Shown: positions 28,254-37,865, counted from the stretch's first letter. The stretch: 64,000 nucleotides of DNA from Pseudomonas sp. A34-9 (GCF_029543085.1 NZ_CP119967.1:6393001-6457000); one strand, 5' to 3'. The notes: a model not told the origin generated them from the sequence alone. Made by a program: numbers and translations.

Positions 28254-30536
28254 TTAAAGCGACGAGTATTTCTTGCGCAGACGCTGACGAATCAGTTCTG
28301 CCAGGGTGTTCATGACGAAGGTGAACAACAGCAGCACCAGCGCCGAGAGGAACAGCACGCGGTAGTGGCTGCCGCCGACTTCCGACTCCGGCATTTCCAC
28401 CGCGACGTTGGCGGCCAGGGTACGCAGACCTTCGAACAGGTTCATTTCCATGACCGGGGTGTTACCGGTGGCCATCAGCACGATCATGGTTTCGCCGACC
28501 GCACGGCCCATGCCGATCATCAGCGCCGAGAAGATCCCCGGGCTGGCGGTCAGGATCACCACGCGGGTCATGGTCTGCCACGGCGTAGCACCGAGGGCCA
28601 GCGAGCCGAGGGTCAGGCCGCGCGGCACGCTGAACACGGCGTCTTCAGCGATTGAGTAGATGTTCGGGATAACCGCGAAGCCCATGGCCAGACCGACCAC
28701 CAGAGCGTTGCGCTGATCGTAGGTGATGCCCAGGTCGTGGGAGATCCACATGCGCATGTCGCCGCCGAAGAACCAGTTCTCCATGAACGGGCTCATGTAC
28801 AGCGACAACCAACCCACAAACAGGATCACCGGGATCAGCAGCGCACTTTCCCAGCCGTCCGGGACTTTCAGGCGGATCGATTCAGGCAGGCGGCTGAAAG
28901 TGAAGCCGGCGACCAGAATGCCGATCGGCAGCAACATCAGCAGACTGAAGATGCCCGGCAGATGCCCTTCGACATACGGTGCGAGGAACAGGCCAGCGAA
29001 GAAACCGAGGATCACCGTCGGCATCGCTTCCATCAGTTCGATCACCGGCTTGACCTTGCGGCGCATGCCCGGGGCCATGAAGTACGCGGTGTAGATCGCC
29101 GCGGCGACGGCCAGTGGCGCGGCCAGCAGCATCGCGTAGAACGCGGCTTTCAGGGTGCCGAAGGTCAGTGGAGACAGGCTCAGTTTGGGTTCGAAATCGG
29201 TGTTGGCGGCGGTCGATTGCCAGACGTATTTAGGCTCGTCGTAGTTCTCGTACCAGACCTTGCTCCACAACGCGCTCCAAGACACTTCCGGGTGCGGGTT
29301 GTCGAGCAGCAGCGGTTGCAGCTTGCCGCCGGCTTCGACGATCACCCGGTTGGCGCGCGGCGACAGGCCGAAGACGCCTTGACCATCGACCACCTGATCA
29401 ACCAGCAGCGTGCGATGTGCGGTGCTGTGGAACACGCCGAGCTTGCCGCTGGCATCCAGCGCCAGGAAGCCTTTGCGGCGTTCTTCGGCAGTGATTTCAA
29501 CGATTGGCGTAGTGCCCATCTGGAAGGTGCGGATCTGCTTCAGGCGCAGCTCGCCATCGGTGTCGCGGGCCATGAACCACTGGGCCAGACCACCCTTGGA
29601 GTCACCGACGATCAGCGAGATACCGCCAACCAGTTGCGTGGTTGCGGTGACTTCGGCGTCAGCGTTTTCCAGCAGTTTGTAGCGACCGTTGAGGCTCTTG
29701 TCGCGCAGGCTGAACACGTCGGCCTGGGCACGCCCGTTGACCACGTACAGCCATTGCTGGCGCGGGTCGACGAAGATGTTTTTCACCGGTTCGGTCATTT
29801 GCGGCAGATCGATACGCTTCTGCTCGTTGGTGACTTCGCCGGTCATCATGTTTTCTTCGCTGGTCAGCGACAGGACGTTGAGTTGCGAACCGGTCGAACC
29901 CACCAGCATCAGGGTGGTGTCGGTCGCGTTGAGGCTGACGTGCTCCAGAGCACCGCCGGCTTCGTTCAGGGCGATCGGCGTTTCGCCGTACGGGTACTCG
30001 ATGGCCGGGGTGATAGTTTTCTTGCCATCGGGGTAGCTGACTTTATAAGTGTGACGGAACACCAGCGCCTGGCCATTGGACAGGCCCACGGCTACCAGCG
30101 GGTGGCCCGGCTGATCTTCGCCGATGGAGGTTACGGTTGCACCAGCAGGAACCGGCAGATCGACGCGCTTCAGTTCAGCGCCACTGTCGATGTCGAAGAA
30201 CAATGCCTGGCCCTTGTCGGAAACGCGCATGGCCACCTGATTCTGCTCTTCGAGCGAAATCATCAGCGGCTTGCCGGCGTCCTGCATCCAGGCTGGGGTG
30301 ATCGAGTCTTTCGCAGTCAGGTCGGCACCCTGGAACAGCGGCGCAACCACGTAAGCGAGGAAGAAGAAGATCAGGGTAATGGCTGCCAGCACCGCGAGAC
30401 CGCCCACGAGGACGTACCAGCGGGTGAAGCGATCCTTGAGCGCGCGAATGCGGCGCTTGCGTTGCAGCTCAGGCGTATTGAAATCAATGCGCTTGGGAGG
30501 ATTAGTAGTCATGTGGGAATTGGCCAGATCATTCAT
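28254..30536 (-). CDS. pstC: Phosphate ABC transporter permease PstC (long form)
   Basis: A 760-residue permease, more than twice the E. coli length. Helix one is near residues 41-68. A domain of about 380 residues follows (about 70-445) with WD-like short repeats such as LFFDIDSGAELKRVD, perhaps a beta-propeller facing the periplasm. The permease core is about 455-755, with VPRGLTLGSLALGATPWQTM as coupling loop. The start at 30536 has GGTGAG upstream. A Pho box ends only 22 bases before it, so an alternative start at Met9 is possible. Confidence 0.93.
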   Translation of the reverse strand: MNDLANSHMTTNPPKRIDFNTPELQRKRRIRALKDRFTRWYVLVGGLAVLAAITLIFFFLAYVVAPLFQGADLTAKDSITPAWMQDAGKPLMISLEEQNQVAMRVSDKGQALFFDIDSGAELKRVDLPVPAGATVTSIGEDQPGHPLVAVGLSNGQALVFRHTYKVSYPDGKKTITPAIEYPYGETPIALNEAGGALEHVSLNATDTTLMLVGSTGSQLNVLSLTSEENMMTGEVTNEQKRIDLPQMTEPVKNIFVDPRQQWLYVVNGRAQADVFSLRDKSLNGRYKLLENADAEVTATTQLVGGISLIVGDSKGGLAQWFMARDTDGELRLKQIRTFQMGTTPIVEITAEERRKGFLALDASGKLGVFHSTAHRTLLVDQVVDGQGVFGLSPRANRVIVEAGGKLQPLLLDNPHPEVSWSALWSKVWYENYDEPKYVWQSTAANTDFEPKLSLSPLTFGTLKAAFYAMLLAAPLAVAAAIYTAYFMAPGMRRKVKPVIELMEAMPTVILGFFAGLFLAPYVEGHLPGIFSLLMLLPIGILVAGFTFSRLPESIRLKVPDGWESALLIPVILFVGWLSLYMSPFMENWFFGGDMRMWISHDLGITYDQRNALVVGLAMGFAVIPNIYSIAEDAVFSVPRGLTLGSLALGATPWQTMTRVVILTASPGIFSALMIGMGRAVGETMIVLMATGNTPVMEMNLFEGLRTLAANVAVEMPESEVGGSHYRVLFLSALVLLLFTFVMNTLAELIRQRLRKKYSSL

Positions 30537-30558
30537 GCGCTCACCCTAGCGATCCTGT

Positions 30559-30576
30559 ATGACAGAAAGATGACAA
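30559..30576 (-). promoter_or_regulatory. Pho box of pstC
   Basis: Read on the minus strand: TTGTCAT-CTTT-CTGTCAT, 13 of 14 consensus positions. It gives pstCAB-phoU a promoter of its own, separate from pstS. A TAGGGT sequence about 10 bases further on may be the -10 element. Confidence 0.88.
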
Positions 30577-30669
30577 TGCAGTGACGCAGCAAATCCACCG
30601 CCAGCGGGTACTGGAGGAGGATCAAGAAATTCGAAGGGTTTGGACCCTTGTGAGACGTGTTTGAAACCT

Positions 30670-30771
30670 GTGTAGGAGCCGTCGGGGGAACCGAGGCTGC
30701 GATCTTTTGATCTTGCGATCAGAGGCCAGATCAAAAGATCGCAGCCTCGTTTCACTCGACAGTTCCTACAG
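30670..30771. repeat. Inverted repeat, family B copy 2 (divergent form)
   Basis: TGTAGGAGCCGTCGGGGGAA...GAGGCTGCGATCTTTTGATC and an inverted half ending in AGTTCCTACAGG. The arms have drifted from the other family B copies. It lies 39 bases after the pstS stop. Confidence 0.8.
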
Positions 30772-30810
30772 GGTTCCTGCAGGTTCGGGGTTCAGCCCGA
30801 ACCTAAGGTG

Positions 30811-31812
30811 TTACTTCTTTGCGACTTCAGCGCCGCCTTCTTGCAGACCCAGGTCAGCCAGTGCTTTTGCAGCAACCTTGGCCGGCAGTGGGATGTAGCC
30901 GTCTTTCACTACGACTTCCTGGCCCTGTTTGGACAGCACCAGTTTCACGAACTCAGCTTCCAGCGGCGCCAGAGGCTTGTTCGGGGCTTTGTTGACGTAA
31001 ACGTAGAGGAAACGCGACAGCGGGTATTTGCCGTTCAGGGCGTTTTCTTCGGTGTCTTCGATGAAGTCAGTGCTGCCTTTCTTCGACAGAGCAACAGTCT
31101 TCACGCTGGCGGTCTTGTAGCCGATGCCCGAGTAACCGATGCCGTTCAGCGAGGAGCTGATCGACTGCACGACCGAAGCCGAGCCTGGTTGTTCGTTGAC
31201 GTTTGGCTTGTAGTCGCCTTTGCACAGGGCTTCTTCTTTGAAGTAGCCGTAAGTGCCGGATACCGAGTTACGACCGAACAGTTGCACTGGCTTGTTGGCC
31301 AGGTCGCCGGTCACGCCCAGGTCGCCCCAGGTTTTCACGTCGGCTTTGGCGCCGCACAGACGGGTGGACGAGAAGATCGCGTCAACCTGTTCCATGGTCA
31401 GGTGCTGGATCGGGTTGTCCTTGTGCACGAACACCGCCAGGGCGTCGACAGCCACCGGGATAGCGGTTGGCTTGTAGCCGTATTTCTGTTCGAAGGCCGC
31501 CAGTTCGGTGTCCTTCATCTTGCGGCTCATCGGGCCCAGGTTGGAGGTGCCTTCAGTCAGCGCAGGTGGCGCAGTGGCGGAGCCAGCGGCCTGAATCTGG
31601 ATGTTTACGTTCGGGTATTCTTTTTTGTAGTTCTCAGCCCAGAGGGTCATGAGGTTGGCCAGGGTATCGGAGCCGACGCTGGACAGGTTGCCCGACACAC
31701 CAGTGGTCTTGGTGTAGCTCGGGATAGCAGGGTCAACAGCGGCGAACGCGTTGGCAGTCGCAACGCCAGCAGCGACAAAAGTCATTGCCGCCATCAAACG
31801 CTTCAGTTTCAT
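30811..31812 (-). CDS. pstS: Phosphate-binding periplasmic protein PstS
   Basis: A 333-residue protein with a signal peptide (residues 1-24, cleaved near NAFA). Phosphate-contact segments are [15 protein letters not shown] (about 44-58) and [12 protein letters not shown] (about 185-196), typical of PstS. It delivers phosphate to PstCAB in the inner membrane. A Pho box upstream indicates PhoB control. An inverted repeat separates it from pstC, so most of its transcript likely ends before the permease genes. Confidence 0.97.
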   Translation of the reverse strand: MKLKRLMAAMTFVAAGVATANAFAAVDPAIPSYTKTTGVSGNLSSVGSDTLANLMTLWAENYKKEYPNVNIQIQAAGSATAPPALTEGTSNLGPMSRKMKDTELAAFEQKYGYKPTAIPVAVDALAVFVHKDNPIQHLTMEQVDAIFSSTRLCGAKADVKTWGDLGVTGDLANKPVQLFGRNSVSGTYGYFKEEALCKGDYKPNVNEQPGSASVVQSISSSLNGIGYSGIGYKTASVKTVALSKKGSTDFIEDTEENALNGKYPLSRFLYVYVNKAPNKPLAPLEAEFVKLVLSKQGQEVVVKDGYIPLPAKVAAKALADLGLQEGGAEVAKK

Positions 31813-31890
31813 GCCTTACTCCTAGCAGATAGGGTGTGTTAAGTCGGGGCCAAGTATCAGCAGGCCGTGTGAACACTCTATGGCTGAAAT

Positions 31891-31908
31891 ATGACAATTG
31901 GATGAAAG
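31891..31908 (-). promoter_or_regulatory. Pho box of pstS
   Basis: Read on the minus strand: CTTTCAT-CCAA-TTGTCAT, 12 of 14 consensus positions with correct spacing. It ends 78 bases before the pstS start. Confidence 0.85.
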
Positions 31909-31950
31909 GCCAGCATCCAGGGTTTTACTGGATGATTCGTGGTGCCCCCA

Positions 31951-32016
31951 TTCGCGAGCAGGCTCGCTCCCACCGTTTGAAATGCATTCCAATGTGGGAG
32001 CGAGCCTGCTCGCGAA
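31951..32016. repeat. REP doublet, family A copy 3
   Basis: TTCGCGAGCAGGCTCGCTCC and its reverse complement with a loop of about 19 bases, between the MFS gene stop and the pstS promoter. Confidence 0.9.
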
Positions 32017-32046
32017 GAGTCCGGTACTGCTGGAGGAGATTTCGGA

Positions 32047-33345
32047 TCAGCGACCCTTCTTCCAGAGCCACGCCCCCACCAGAACCCCCATCGTGCAAAG
32101 AACGGCTACGTAATAGGCCGGGCCCATCGCGCTTTCTTTGAGCAGCAGGCTGACCACCATCGGCGTCAGGCCGCCGAAGATCGCGTACGCCACGTTGTAC
32201 GAGAACGACAACCCGCTGAAGCGCACCACCGGCGGGAACGCTTTCACCATCACATAGGGCACCGCACCAATGGTGCCCACCAGAAAACCGGTCAGTGCGT
32301 ACAGCGGGAACAGCCAGTTCGGGTGGTCGGCGAGGCTGTGATAGAAGGTCCAGGAGCTGATCAGCAGGCCCAGGCAACCAAACACAAACACGCGACCGGC
32401 ACCGAAGCGATCCGCCAGTGCGCCGGAAATAATGCAGCCAATGCTCAGAAACACGATCGCCAGACTGTTCGACTGCAGCGACTCGGTCGGCGTGAAGTGA
32501 TAGACCGTTTGCAGCACGGTCGGGGTCATCAGGATGACCACGACGATGCCCGCCGAGAGCAGCCAGGTCAGCAGCATCGAGATCGCAATCGCGCCGCGAT
32601 GATCACGCAGCACCGCGCGCAGTGGTACTTCTTCAGCCAGCGCCTTGCGCAATTGCAACTCTGCGAACACCGGGGTTTCGTGCAGCCAGCGGCGCAGGTA
32701 CACCGAGAACAGGCCGAATACGCCACCCAGCAGGAATGGAATACGCCAGGCGTAATCGGCAACCTCGGCAGGCGTATAAATGCTGTTGATCGCCGTGGCG
32801 ACCAGCGAGCCGAGCAGAATGCCGGCGGTCAGGCCGCTGGTGAGGGTGCCACAGGCGTAACCCATGTGTTTTTGCGGTACGTGTTCGGAAACGAAGACCC
32901 ACGCGCCCGGCACTTCACCGCCAATCGCCGCGCCTTGAATCACCCGCATCAATAGCAGAAGGATCGGCGCCCACATACCGATCTGCGCATACGTTGGCAG
33001 CAGCCCCATGATCAGGGTCGGCACGGCCATCATGAAAATGCTCAGGGTGAACATCTTCTTGCGCCCCAGCAGGTCGCCGAAGTGCGCCATGACAATGCCG
33101 CCCAACGGCCGCGCGAGGTAGCCGGCGGCGAAGATGCCGAAGGTCTGCATCAGGCGCAGCCACTCGGGCATGTCGGCCGGGAAGAACAGCTTGCCGACCA
33201 CGGTGGCGAAGAAGACGAAGATGATGAAATCGTAAAACTCCAGCGCGCCACCAAGGGCAGACAGCGACAGAGTCTTGTAGTCATTGCGGGTCAACGGTCG
33301 TGCGGGTTGCTCGGGCTGCGCGAGGCTCGAAGGCGCTGTGGTCAT
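32047..33345 (-). CDS. MFS transporter of the metabolite:H+ symporter (MHS) family
   Basis: A 432-residue, 12-helix transporter. The start is the ATG at 33345 (MTTAPSSLAQPE); the frame extends 57 codons further without support. Family marks are GGALEFYDFIIFVFFA (helix 1), GDLLGRKKMF between helices 2 and 3, and RVIQGAAIGGEVPGA in helix 4. MHS carriers move dicarboxylates, proline/betaine, shikimate or citrate; the substrate cannot be told from sequence. Confidence 0.88.
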   Translation of the reverse strand: MTTAPSSLAQPEQPARPLTRNDYKTLSLSALGGALEFYDFIIFVFFATVVGKLFFPADMPEWLRLMQTFGIFAAGYLARPLGGIVMAHFGDLLGRKKMFTLSIFMMAVPTLIMGLLPTYAQIGMWAPILLLLMRVIQGAAIGGEVPGAWVFVSEHVPQKHMGYACGTLTSGLTAGILLGSLVATAINSIYTPAEVADYAWRIPFLLGGVFGLFSVYLRRWLHETPVFAELQLRKALAEEVPLRAVLRDHRGAIAISMLLTWLLSAGIVVVILMTPTVLQTVYHFTPTESLQSNSLAIVFLSIGCIISGALADRFGAGRVFVFGCLGLLISSWTFYHSLADHPNWLFPLYALTGFLVGTIGAVPYVMVKAFPPVVRFSGLSFSYNVAYAIFGGLTPMVVSLLLKESAMGPAYYVAVLCTMGVLVGAWLWKKGR

Positions 33346-33720
33346 GGCAAGGGCTTCTCTTATAGTCGGATCTGCCGCCACAACAACGCTGGCGGTGGCT
33401 TGGGCAGGTTCGGCACCATAACAAATTGTTCGAAAAAGCACATAGAGGCGCGTATTTGACGGTCGAAATGAGAACCGGATGGTCGTCGCGGAGTCTACCG
33501 ACCGATATACTCGCAACCTGCTCCGGTTTGTAGGGGGTTGCTGTGCGAAAACGTCGTTGGCCCGGCCTTTGCTCGGGATTAGCCGGTTTCGCAGAGTTTC
33601 TCCTTAGGCGCCTGATGGAAAACGTGACGAACGTAGTATGTTCGGTGCTGAATCGTTTTTCCCGAAGACGGCTACCACCAGCAATACCAACAAGAGTCAC
33701 GGGTCAGAGGCACCCCCGGC
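33346..33720. other. Divergent gap between MFS transporter and thioesterase
   Basis: 375 bases. A GATATACT sequence near 33508 resembles a -10 element for the thioesterase side. Frames running through it (for example 33543-34046) are continuations in a wrong frame of the thioesterase. I see no RNA gene. Confidence 0.5.
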
Positions 33721-34125
33721 ATGATAGAGCTCGAACAAGAAGATCCAATCCCGCAAGGCGACCTGGCCCTGCAAATCACCGCACTTCCACGCGAAACCAA
33801 TGGCTTTGGCGATATTTTCGGCGGCTGGCTGGTCGCGCAGATGGATTTGGCCGGCACCGCGATGGCCAGCCGTGTTGCTGGCGGCCGTGTAGCGACCGTC
33901 GCCATCGATCGCATGGCGTTCCTCGTGCCGGTGGCTGTCGGTGCGCAATTGTCCTTTTATACCCAGACCCTGGAAATCGGCCGCAGCTCGATCCAGATGA
34001 TGGTCGAAGTGTGGAGCGACGACCCGCTGTCCAGCGAGTGGCGTAAAGTGACCGAAGCCGTATTTGTCTTTGTCGCCATCGACGGCAGCGGCCGCACTCG
34101 TTCGGTTCGGTCGCGAGCCTGTTAA
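33721..34125 (+). CDS. Acyl-CoA thioesterase (YciA/hotdog type)
   Basis: A 134-residue hotdog-fold protein. The motif NGFGDIFGGWLVAQMDLAG (about residues 27-45) with its Asp, and VATVAIDRMAFLVPVAVGAQ, are the YciA/BfiA acyl-CoA thioesterase pattern. It hydrolyses acyl-CoA to free acid and CoA in the cytoplasm. It is followed 58 bases later by a mutarotase gene. Confidence 0.9.
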   Translation: MIELEQEDPIPQGDLALQITALPRETNGFGDIFGGWLVAQMDLAGTAMASRVAGGRVATVAIDRMAFLVPVAVGAQLSFYTQTLEIGRSSIQMMVEVWSDDPLSSEWRKVTEAVFVFVAIDGSGRTRSVRSRAC

Positions 34126-34183
34126 ACCTCGTGGCCGTTTTGCGGTCGATAATCGTCCCAAGTGTCTGATCGAGAGCTGTCCC

Positions 34184-35083
34184 ATGAACACGCCCAACGT
34201 TGAAGCGGTGAAACTGGATGAACTGAACTGCTGGCGCATCCGCCACGGTCAGGCCGAGGTGCTGGTCGCCCAGCAAGGCGCGCACATCCTCAGTTATCAG
34301 ATTGATGGGCAGCCGCCGATCATCTGGCTCAACGACAAGGCGCTGTTCAAGACCGGCAAGAGCATTCGCGCCGGCGTGCCGGTGTGCTGGCCGTGGTTCG
34401 GCATCTTCGAGCGCAATCCGCAGAGTGTGAAAGCGATGCGCGTCAGCGACGAGCCGGCCCCGGCGCACGGCCTGGTGCGGGCGATGGATTGGGAGCTGGG
34501 TGGCATCGAAGCCGAAGAACATGGCGTCAAGGTCGAGTTCAAACTGCCTTACCCCGACGGGGGCCTGCCGGGCTGGCCACATCAGGTGGATCTGACCCTG
34601 ACCCTGCATTTGTCCGAACAACTGAGCTTCAGCCTGACCAGCCATAACCGGGGCAATGACACCGTCAGCCTGAGTCAGGCGCTGCACACGTATTTCGCGG
34701 TCAGTGATGTGCGCCATGTGCATGTCGAGGGTGTCGATGGCTTGAATTACATCGAGACGCTGGATGAGTGGAAAACCAAAAGTCAGCAAGGCGATCTGCA
34801 TTTCGCCGGTGAGACCGACCGCATTTACCTCGATGCTCCGCCACAACTGAGCATCGTCGATCCGACCTGGGAGCGGCGCATCGTGTTGACCGCGACCGGT
34901 TCACGCACGGCAGTGATCTGGAACCCGTGGATCGACCGCGCAGCGGCGCTCAGCGACATGGCCAACGATGGCTGGCAGCGCATGCTCTGCATCGAGACGG
35001 CGAATGTGATGGATGATGTGGTGACTTTGGCGCCGGGTGCGAGCCATACCATGGGTGTCAGCGTCGCCAGCAAACCGCTTTAA
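34184..35083 (+). CDS. D-hexose-6-phosphate mutarotase (aldose-1-epimerase family)
   Basis: A 299-residue YeaD-type protein. The start is ATG 34184; the longer frame overlaps the thioesterase. Family features are GAHILSYQ, AGVPVCWPWFGIF (about 65-77), AHGLVRAMDWEL and a later QALHTYFAVSD. It interconverts the anomers of glucose-6-phosphate. A family B inverted repeat starts at the base after its stop. Confidence 0.92.
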   Translation: MNTPNVEAVKLDELNCWRIRHGQAEVLVAQQGAHILSYQIDGQPPIIWLNDKALFKTGKSIRAGVPVCWPWFGIFERNPQSVKAMRVSDEPAPAHGLVRAMDWELGGIEAEEHGVKVEFKLPYPDGGLPGWPHQVDLTLTLHLSEQLSFSLTSHNRGNDTVSLSQALHTYFAVSDVRHVHVEGVDGLNYIETLDEWKTKSQQGDLHFAGETDRIYLDAPPQLSIVDPTWERRIVLTATGSRTAVIWNPWIDRAAALSDMANDGWQRMLCIETANVMDDVVTLAPGASHTMGVSVASKPL

Positions 35084-35153
35084 GATCAAAAGATCGCAGC
35101 CTTCGGCAGCTCCTACAGGGAAATGCATTCCAATGTAGGAGCTGCCGAAGGCT
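35084..35153. repeat. Inverted repeat, family B copy 3
   Basis: AGATCAAAAGATCGCAGCCT...TCCTACA and TGTAGGAGCTGCCGAAGGCT. It begins at the base after the mutarotase TAA, between convergent genes. Confidence 0.9.
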
Positions 35154-35179
35154 CGGGCCGCGTTCGGACGATCGTTGCT

Positions 35180-35716
35180 TTAGAGATCCGATTCCTGCAC
35201 CACCCGCACTTTGTCGGCGTCCAGCGCATACGCCGCGTCAGCCAGATCATTGCTGACCTTCTCGACCTTCAGCGTGCCGGTCACCCACAGCGGCGTGTAG
35301 ATGTCATCCAGCTTCAAACCCTTCGGATAACGCACCAGCACCAGTTGATTCGGCGGCGGTGGCGGCACGTGGATGCAGGCGCCCGGATACGGCACGAGGA
35401 AGAACAGCGTGCTGCGGCCCTTGGCGTCGGACTCCAGCGGCACCGGATAACCGCCGATGCGGATGTGCTTGTCATTCATCGATGCCACGGTTTTGGTCGA
35501 ATACATTACCGCCGGCAGACCTTTGGCCTGCTTCATCCCGCCCTTCTCGGTGAAGGTGCCGGTGGCTTCCGGGGAGTTGTGGTCGATTTCAGGCATGGCC
35601 TCGAGGGCCTTTTGGTCCGACTTGGGCATCAGTTCGAGCCAGTCGGTTTCCGGCAGTTCGCCGGCGTGGGCCAAACCGCTGCCCAGGAAAAGGAGAGTCA
35701 ACAGAAGACGGCGCAT
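35180..35716 (-). CDS. Secreted DUF3299-family protein
   Basis: A 178-residue protein with a signal peptide (residues 1-18, cleaved near AHA). The family segment GGYPVPLESDAKG, followed by FFLVPYPGACIHVPPPPPNQ, identifies DUF3299. Cys114 in PGACIHV is conserved in the family as I recall. Function is unknown; a periplasmic location is likely. It is convergent with the mutarotase gene. Confidence 0.88.
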   Translation of the reverse strand: MRRLLLTLLFLGSGLAHAGELPETDWLELMPKSDQKALEAMPEIDHNSPEATGTFTEKGGMKQAKGLPAVMYSTKTVASMNDKHIRIGGYPVPLESDAKGRSTLFFLVPYPGACIHVPPPPPNQLVLVRYPKGLKLDDIYTPLWVTGTLKVEKVSNDLADAAYALDADKVRVVQESDL

Positions 35717-35809
35717 GAAGGTGCTCGGTAAAGAAAGGAAGGAACAGTCAATCGCCGAGCATTCTAGCCCTCCCGGTCACGTTGGCAGAGAGGGCTTTGT
35801 CGCTTTGGA

Positions 35810-36055
35810 TCAGTTCTTTTTGATCAGGCCGTAGATCACCAGCAACACGATCGCGCCGACCAGTGCGCCGATGAAGCCTGCGCCCTGACCAGCTTGATAG
35901 ATGCCCAGGGCCTGGCCGCCGTAGGTGGCTGCCAGCGAACCGCCGATACCGAGCAGGATGGTCATGATCCAGCCCATGCTGTCATCGCCCGGTTTCAGGA
36001 ACCGCGCCAGCAGGCCGACGATCAAGCCGATAAAGATGGTTCCGATAATTCCCAT
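35810..36055 (-). CDS. GlsB/YeaQ/YmgE-family small membrane protein
   Basis: An 81-residue protein with three membrane segments. MGIIGTIFIGLIVGLLARFL starts it, followed by GDDSMGWIMTILLGIGGSLA and GAGFIGALVGAIVLLVIYG. This is the transglycosylase-associated (Tag) family linked to stress responses in the inner membrane; the exact role is unknown. Confidence 0.92.
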   Translation of the reverse strand: MGIIGTIFIGLIVGLLARFLKPGDDSMGWIMTILLGIGGSLAATYGGQALGIYQAGQGAGFIGALVGAIVLLVIYGLIKKN

Positions 36056-36165
36056 GGCAATTCCCTCTCAGTAGTAGATATGCGAAGCCTAGTCAGACTT
36101 TGGCATCCTGCCATGAGAGAACGGCGGCCCCTGAATGGTTCCGCCGCTGCCACATGAAACTGTCG

Positions 36166-37248
36166 TTACTCGGCGATCAGCGCTTCGACCTTGACGATCT
36201 GCGCCTGCAGCGTGGCCATGTCGGCGCAACGCAGATTGGCGTGGCCAACCTTGCGCCCGGCCTTGAAAGCCTTGCCGTAGTGATGCAAGTGGCAGTCTTC
36301 GATGGCGATGACTTTCTCTACCGGCGGAACCACGCCGATGAAGTTGAGCATCGCGCTCTCGCCGACCTTGGCCGTCGAACCCAGCGGCAGGCCGGCAACG
36401 GCGCGCAGGTGGTTTTCGAACTGGCTGCACTCGGCGCCTTCGGTGGTCCAGTGCCCGGAGTTGTGCACGCGCGGGGCGATTTCGTTGGCTTTCAAGCCAC
36501 CGTCGACTTCAAAGAACTCGAACGCCATCACGCCAACGTAGTCGAGTTGCTTGAGCACACGGCTCGAGTAATCTTCGGCCAGCGCCTGCAACGGGTGATC
36601 GGTGCTGGCCACGGACAGCTTGAGGATGCCGCTGTCGTGGGTGTTGTGCACCAGCGGATAGAACCTGGTTTCACCATCGCGGGCACGCACGGCGATCAGC
36701 GACACTTCACCGGTGAACGGCACGAAGCCTTCCAGCAGGCAGGCCACGCTGCCCAGTTCGGCGAAGGTGCCGACCACATCTTCCGGCTTGCGCAGGACTT
36801 TCTGGCCCTTGCCGTCATAACCCAGGGTGCGGGTTTTCAGCACGGCCGGCAGACCGATCGACGCGACAGCAGCGTCCAGATCGGCTTGCGATTGAATGTC
36901 GGCGAAGGCCGGGGTCGGGATTCCCAGATCCTTGAACATGCTCTTTTCGAACCAGCGATCGCGAGCGATGCGCAAGGCTTCAGCGCTCGGGTAGACCGGG
37001 ACGAATTGCGACAGGAATGCCACGGTTTCGGCCGGGACGCTTTCGAACTCGAAGGTCACCAGATCGACTTCATCGGCCAGTTGGCGCAGATGATCCTGAT
37101 CGCCGTAATCGGCCCGCAGGTGTTCGCCCAGCGCGGCGGCGCAAGCGTCCGGCGCAGGGTCGAGGAAAGCGAAGTTCATGCCCAGCGGGGTGCCCGCCAG
37201 GGCCAACATGCGACCCAACTGGCCGCCACCGATTACACCGATCTTCAT
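36166..37248 (-). CDS. purK: 5-(Carboxyamino)imidazole ribonucleotide synthase PurK
   Basis: A 360-residue ATP-grasp enzyme of purine synthesis. It makes N5-CAIR from AIR, ATP and bicarbonate. The start is ATG 37248, at MKIGVIGGGQLGRMLALAG; a longer frame runs into purE. ATP-grasp parts include GIPTPAFADIQ, LKTRTLGYDGKGQ and EIAPRVHNSGHWTTEG. It lies 10 bases after purE, so the two are co-transcribed and act in sequence. Confidence 0.97.
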   Translation of the reverse strand: MKIGVIGGGQLGRMLALAGTPLGMNFAFLDPAPDACAAALGEHLRADYGDQDHLRQLADEVDLVTFEFESVPAETVAFLSQFVPVYPSAEALRIARDRWFEKSMFKDLGIPTPAFADIQSQADLDAAVASIGLPAVLKTRTLGYDGKGQKVLRKPEDVVGTFAELGSVACLLEGFVPFTGEVSLIAVRARDGETRFYPLVHNTHDSGILKLSVASTDHPLQALAEDYSSRVLKQLDYVGVMAFEFFEVDGGLKANEIAPRVHNSGHWTTEGAECSQFENHLRAVAGLPLGSTAKVGESAMLNFIGVVPPVEKVIAIEDCHLHHYGKAFKAGRKVGHANLRCADMATLQAQIVKVEALIAE

Positions 37249-37258
37249 CTCAACAACC

Positions 37259-37750
37259 TCAGGCAATACGTGGGTCTGGATTGTCCAGGACGCTGTCTGT
37301 CTGCTCGGCACGGAAGGTTTTCAGTACCGCGTGGAACTGCGGATGCTTGGCGCCGAGGATGCTCGCCGAGAGCAGGGCGGCGTTGATCGCGCCGGCCTTG
37401 CCGATGGCCAGGGTGGCGACCGGAATGCCGGCGGGCATCTGCACGATCGACAGCAACGAGTCGACGCCCGAGAGCATGGCCGACTGCACGGGCACGCCCA
37501 GCACCGGCAGGTGGGTCTTGGCCGCACACATGCCTGGCAAGTGAGCTGCGCCACCGGCACCGGCGATAATCACCTCGATGCCACGGCCTTCAGCCTCTTC
37601 GGCGTACTGGAACAGCAGATCCGGGGTACGGTGGGCAGAGACCACCTTGACCTCGTACGGGATGCCGAGCTTTTCCAGCATATCGGCGGTGTGGCTAAGG
37701 GTGGACCAATCGGACTTGGAGCCCATGATCACGCCAACCAGTGCACTCAT
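37259..37750 (-). CDS. purE: N5-CAIR mutase PurE
   Basis: A 163-residue class I PurE. It converts N5-CAIR to CAIR. Motifs are [10 protein letters not shown] (about residues 9-18), [11 protein letters not shown] and [11 protein letters not shown] (about 70-80). The start is ATG 37750 with AGAGG upstream; a longer open frame crosses a leader hairpin and is not used. It is the first gene of purEK. Confidence 0.97.
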   Translation of the reverse strand: MSALVGVIMGSKSDWSTLSHTADMLEKLGIPYEVKVVSAHRTPDLLFQYAEEAEGRGIEVIIAGAGGAAHLPGMCAAKTHLPVLGVPVQSAMLSGVDSLLSIVQMPAGIPVATLAIGKAGAINAALLSASILGAKHPQFHAVLKTFRAEQTDSVLDNPDPRIA

Positions 37751-37798
37751 CGTCGCGCCTCTTCTCTCTGGAGCGCCCGCAGGCGCGTCATAAAACAA

Positions 37799-37823
37799 CA
37801 AGCCACGCAGGTTGCGTGGCTTG
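37799..37823 (-). promoter_or_regulatory. Terminator-like hairpin in purE leader
   Basis: On the minus strand, CAAGCCACGCA and TGCGTGGCTTG form an 11-bp perfect stem with a 3-base loop, followed by TTGTTTTAT. It lies 48 bases before the purE ATG and downstream of a likely promoter, so it could attenuate purEK. It could also simply end the LysR gene transcript. Confidence 0.7.
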
Positions 37824-37865
37824 ATTGTACGAAAAATGGCCGGACGTGCCGGCCGAAGGCCGCGC

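Noticed and set aside
30537..33345. Possible rRNA operon near pstS, as in P. aeruginosa
   Set aside because: No rRNA or tRNA sequence is present; the gap holds only repeats and Pho boxes.
33543..34046. 167-codon frame overlapping the thioesterase
   Set aside because: It reads the thioesterase in the wrong frame and has no family features.
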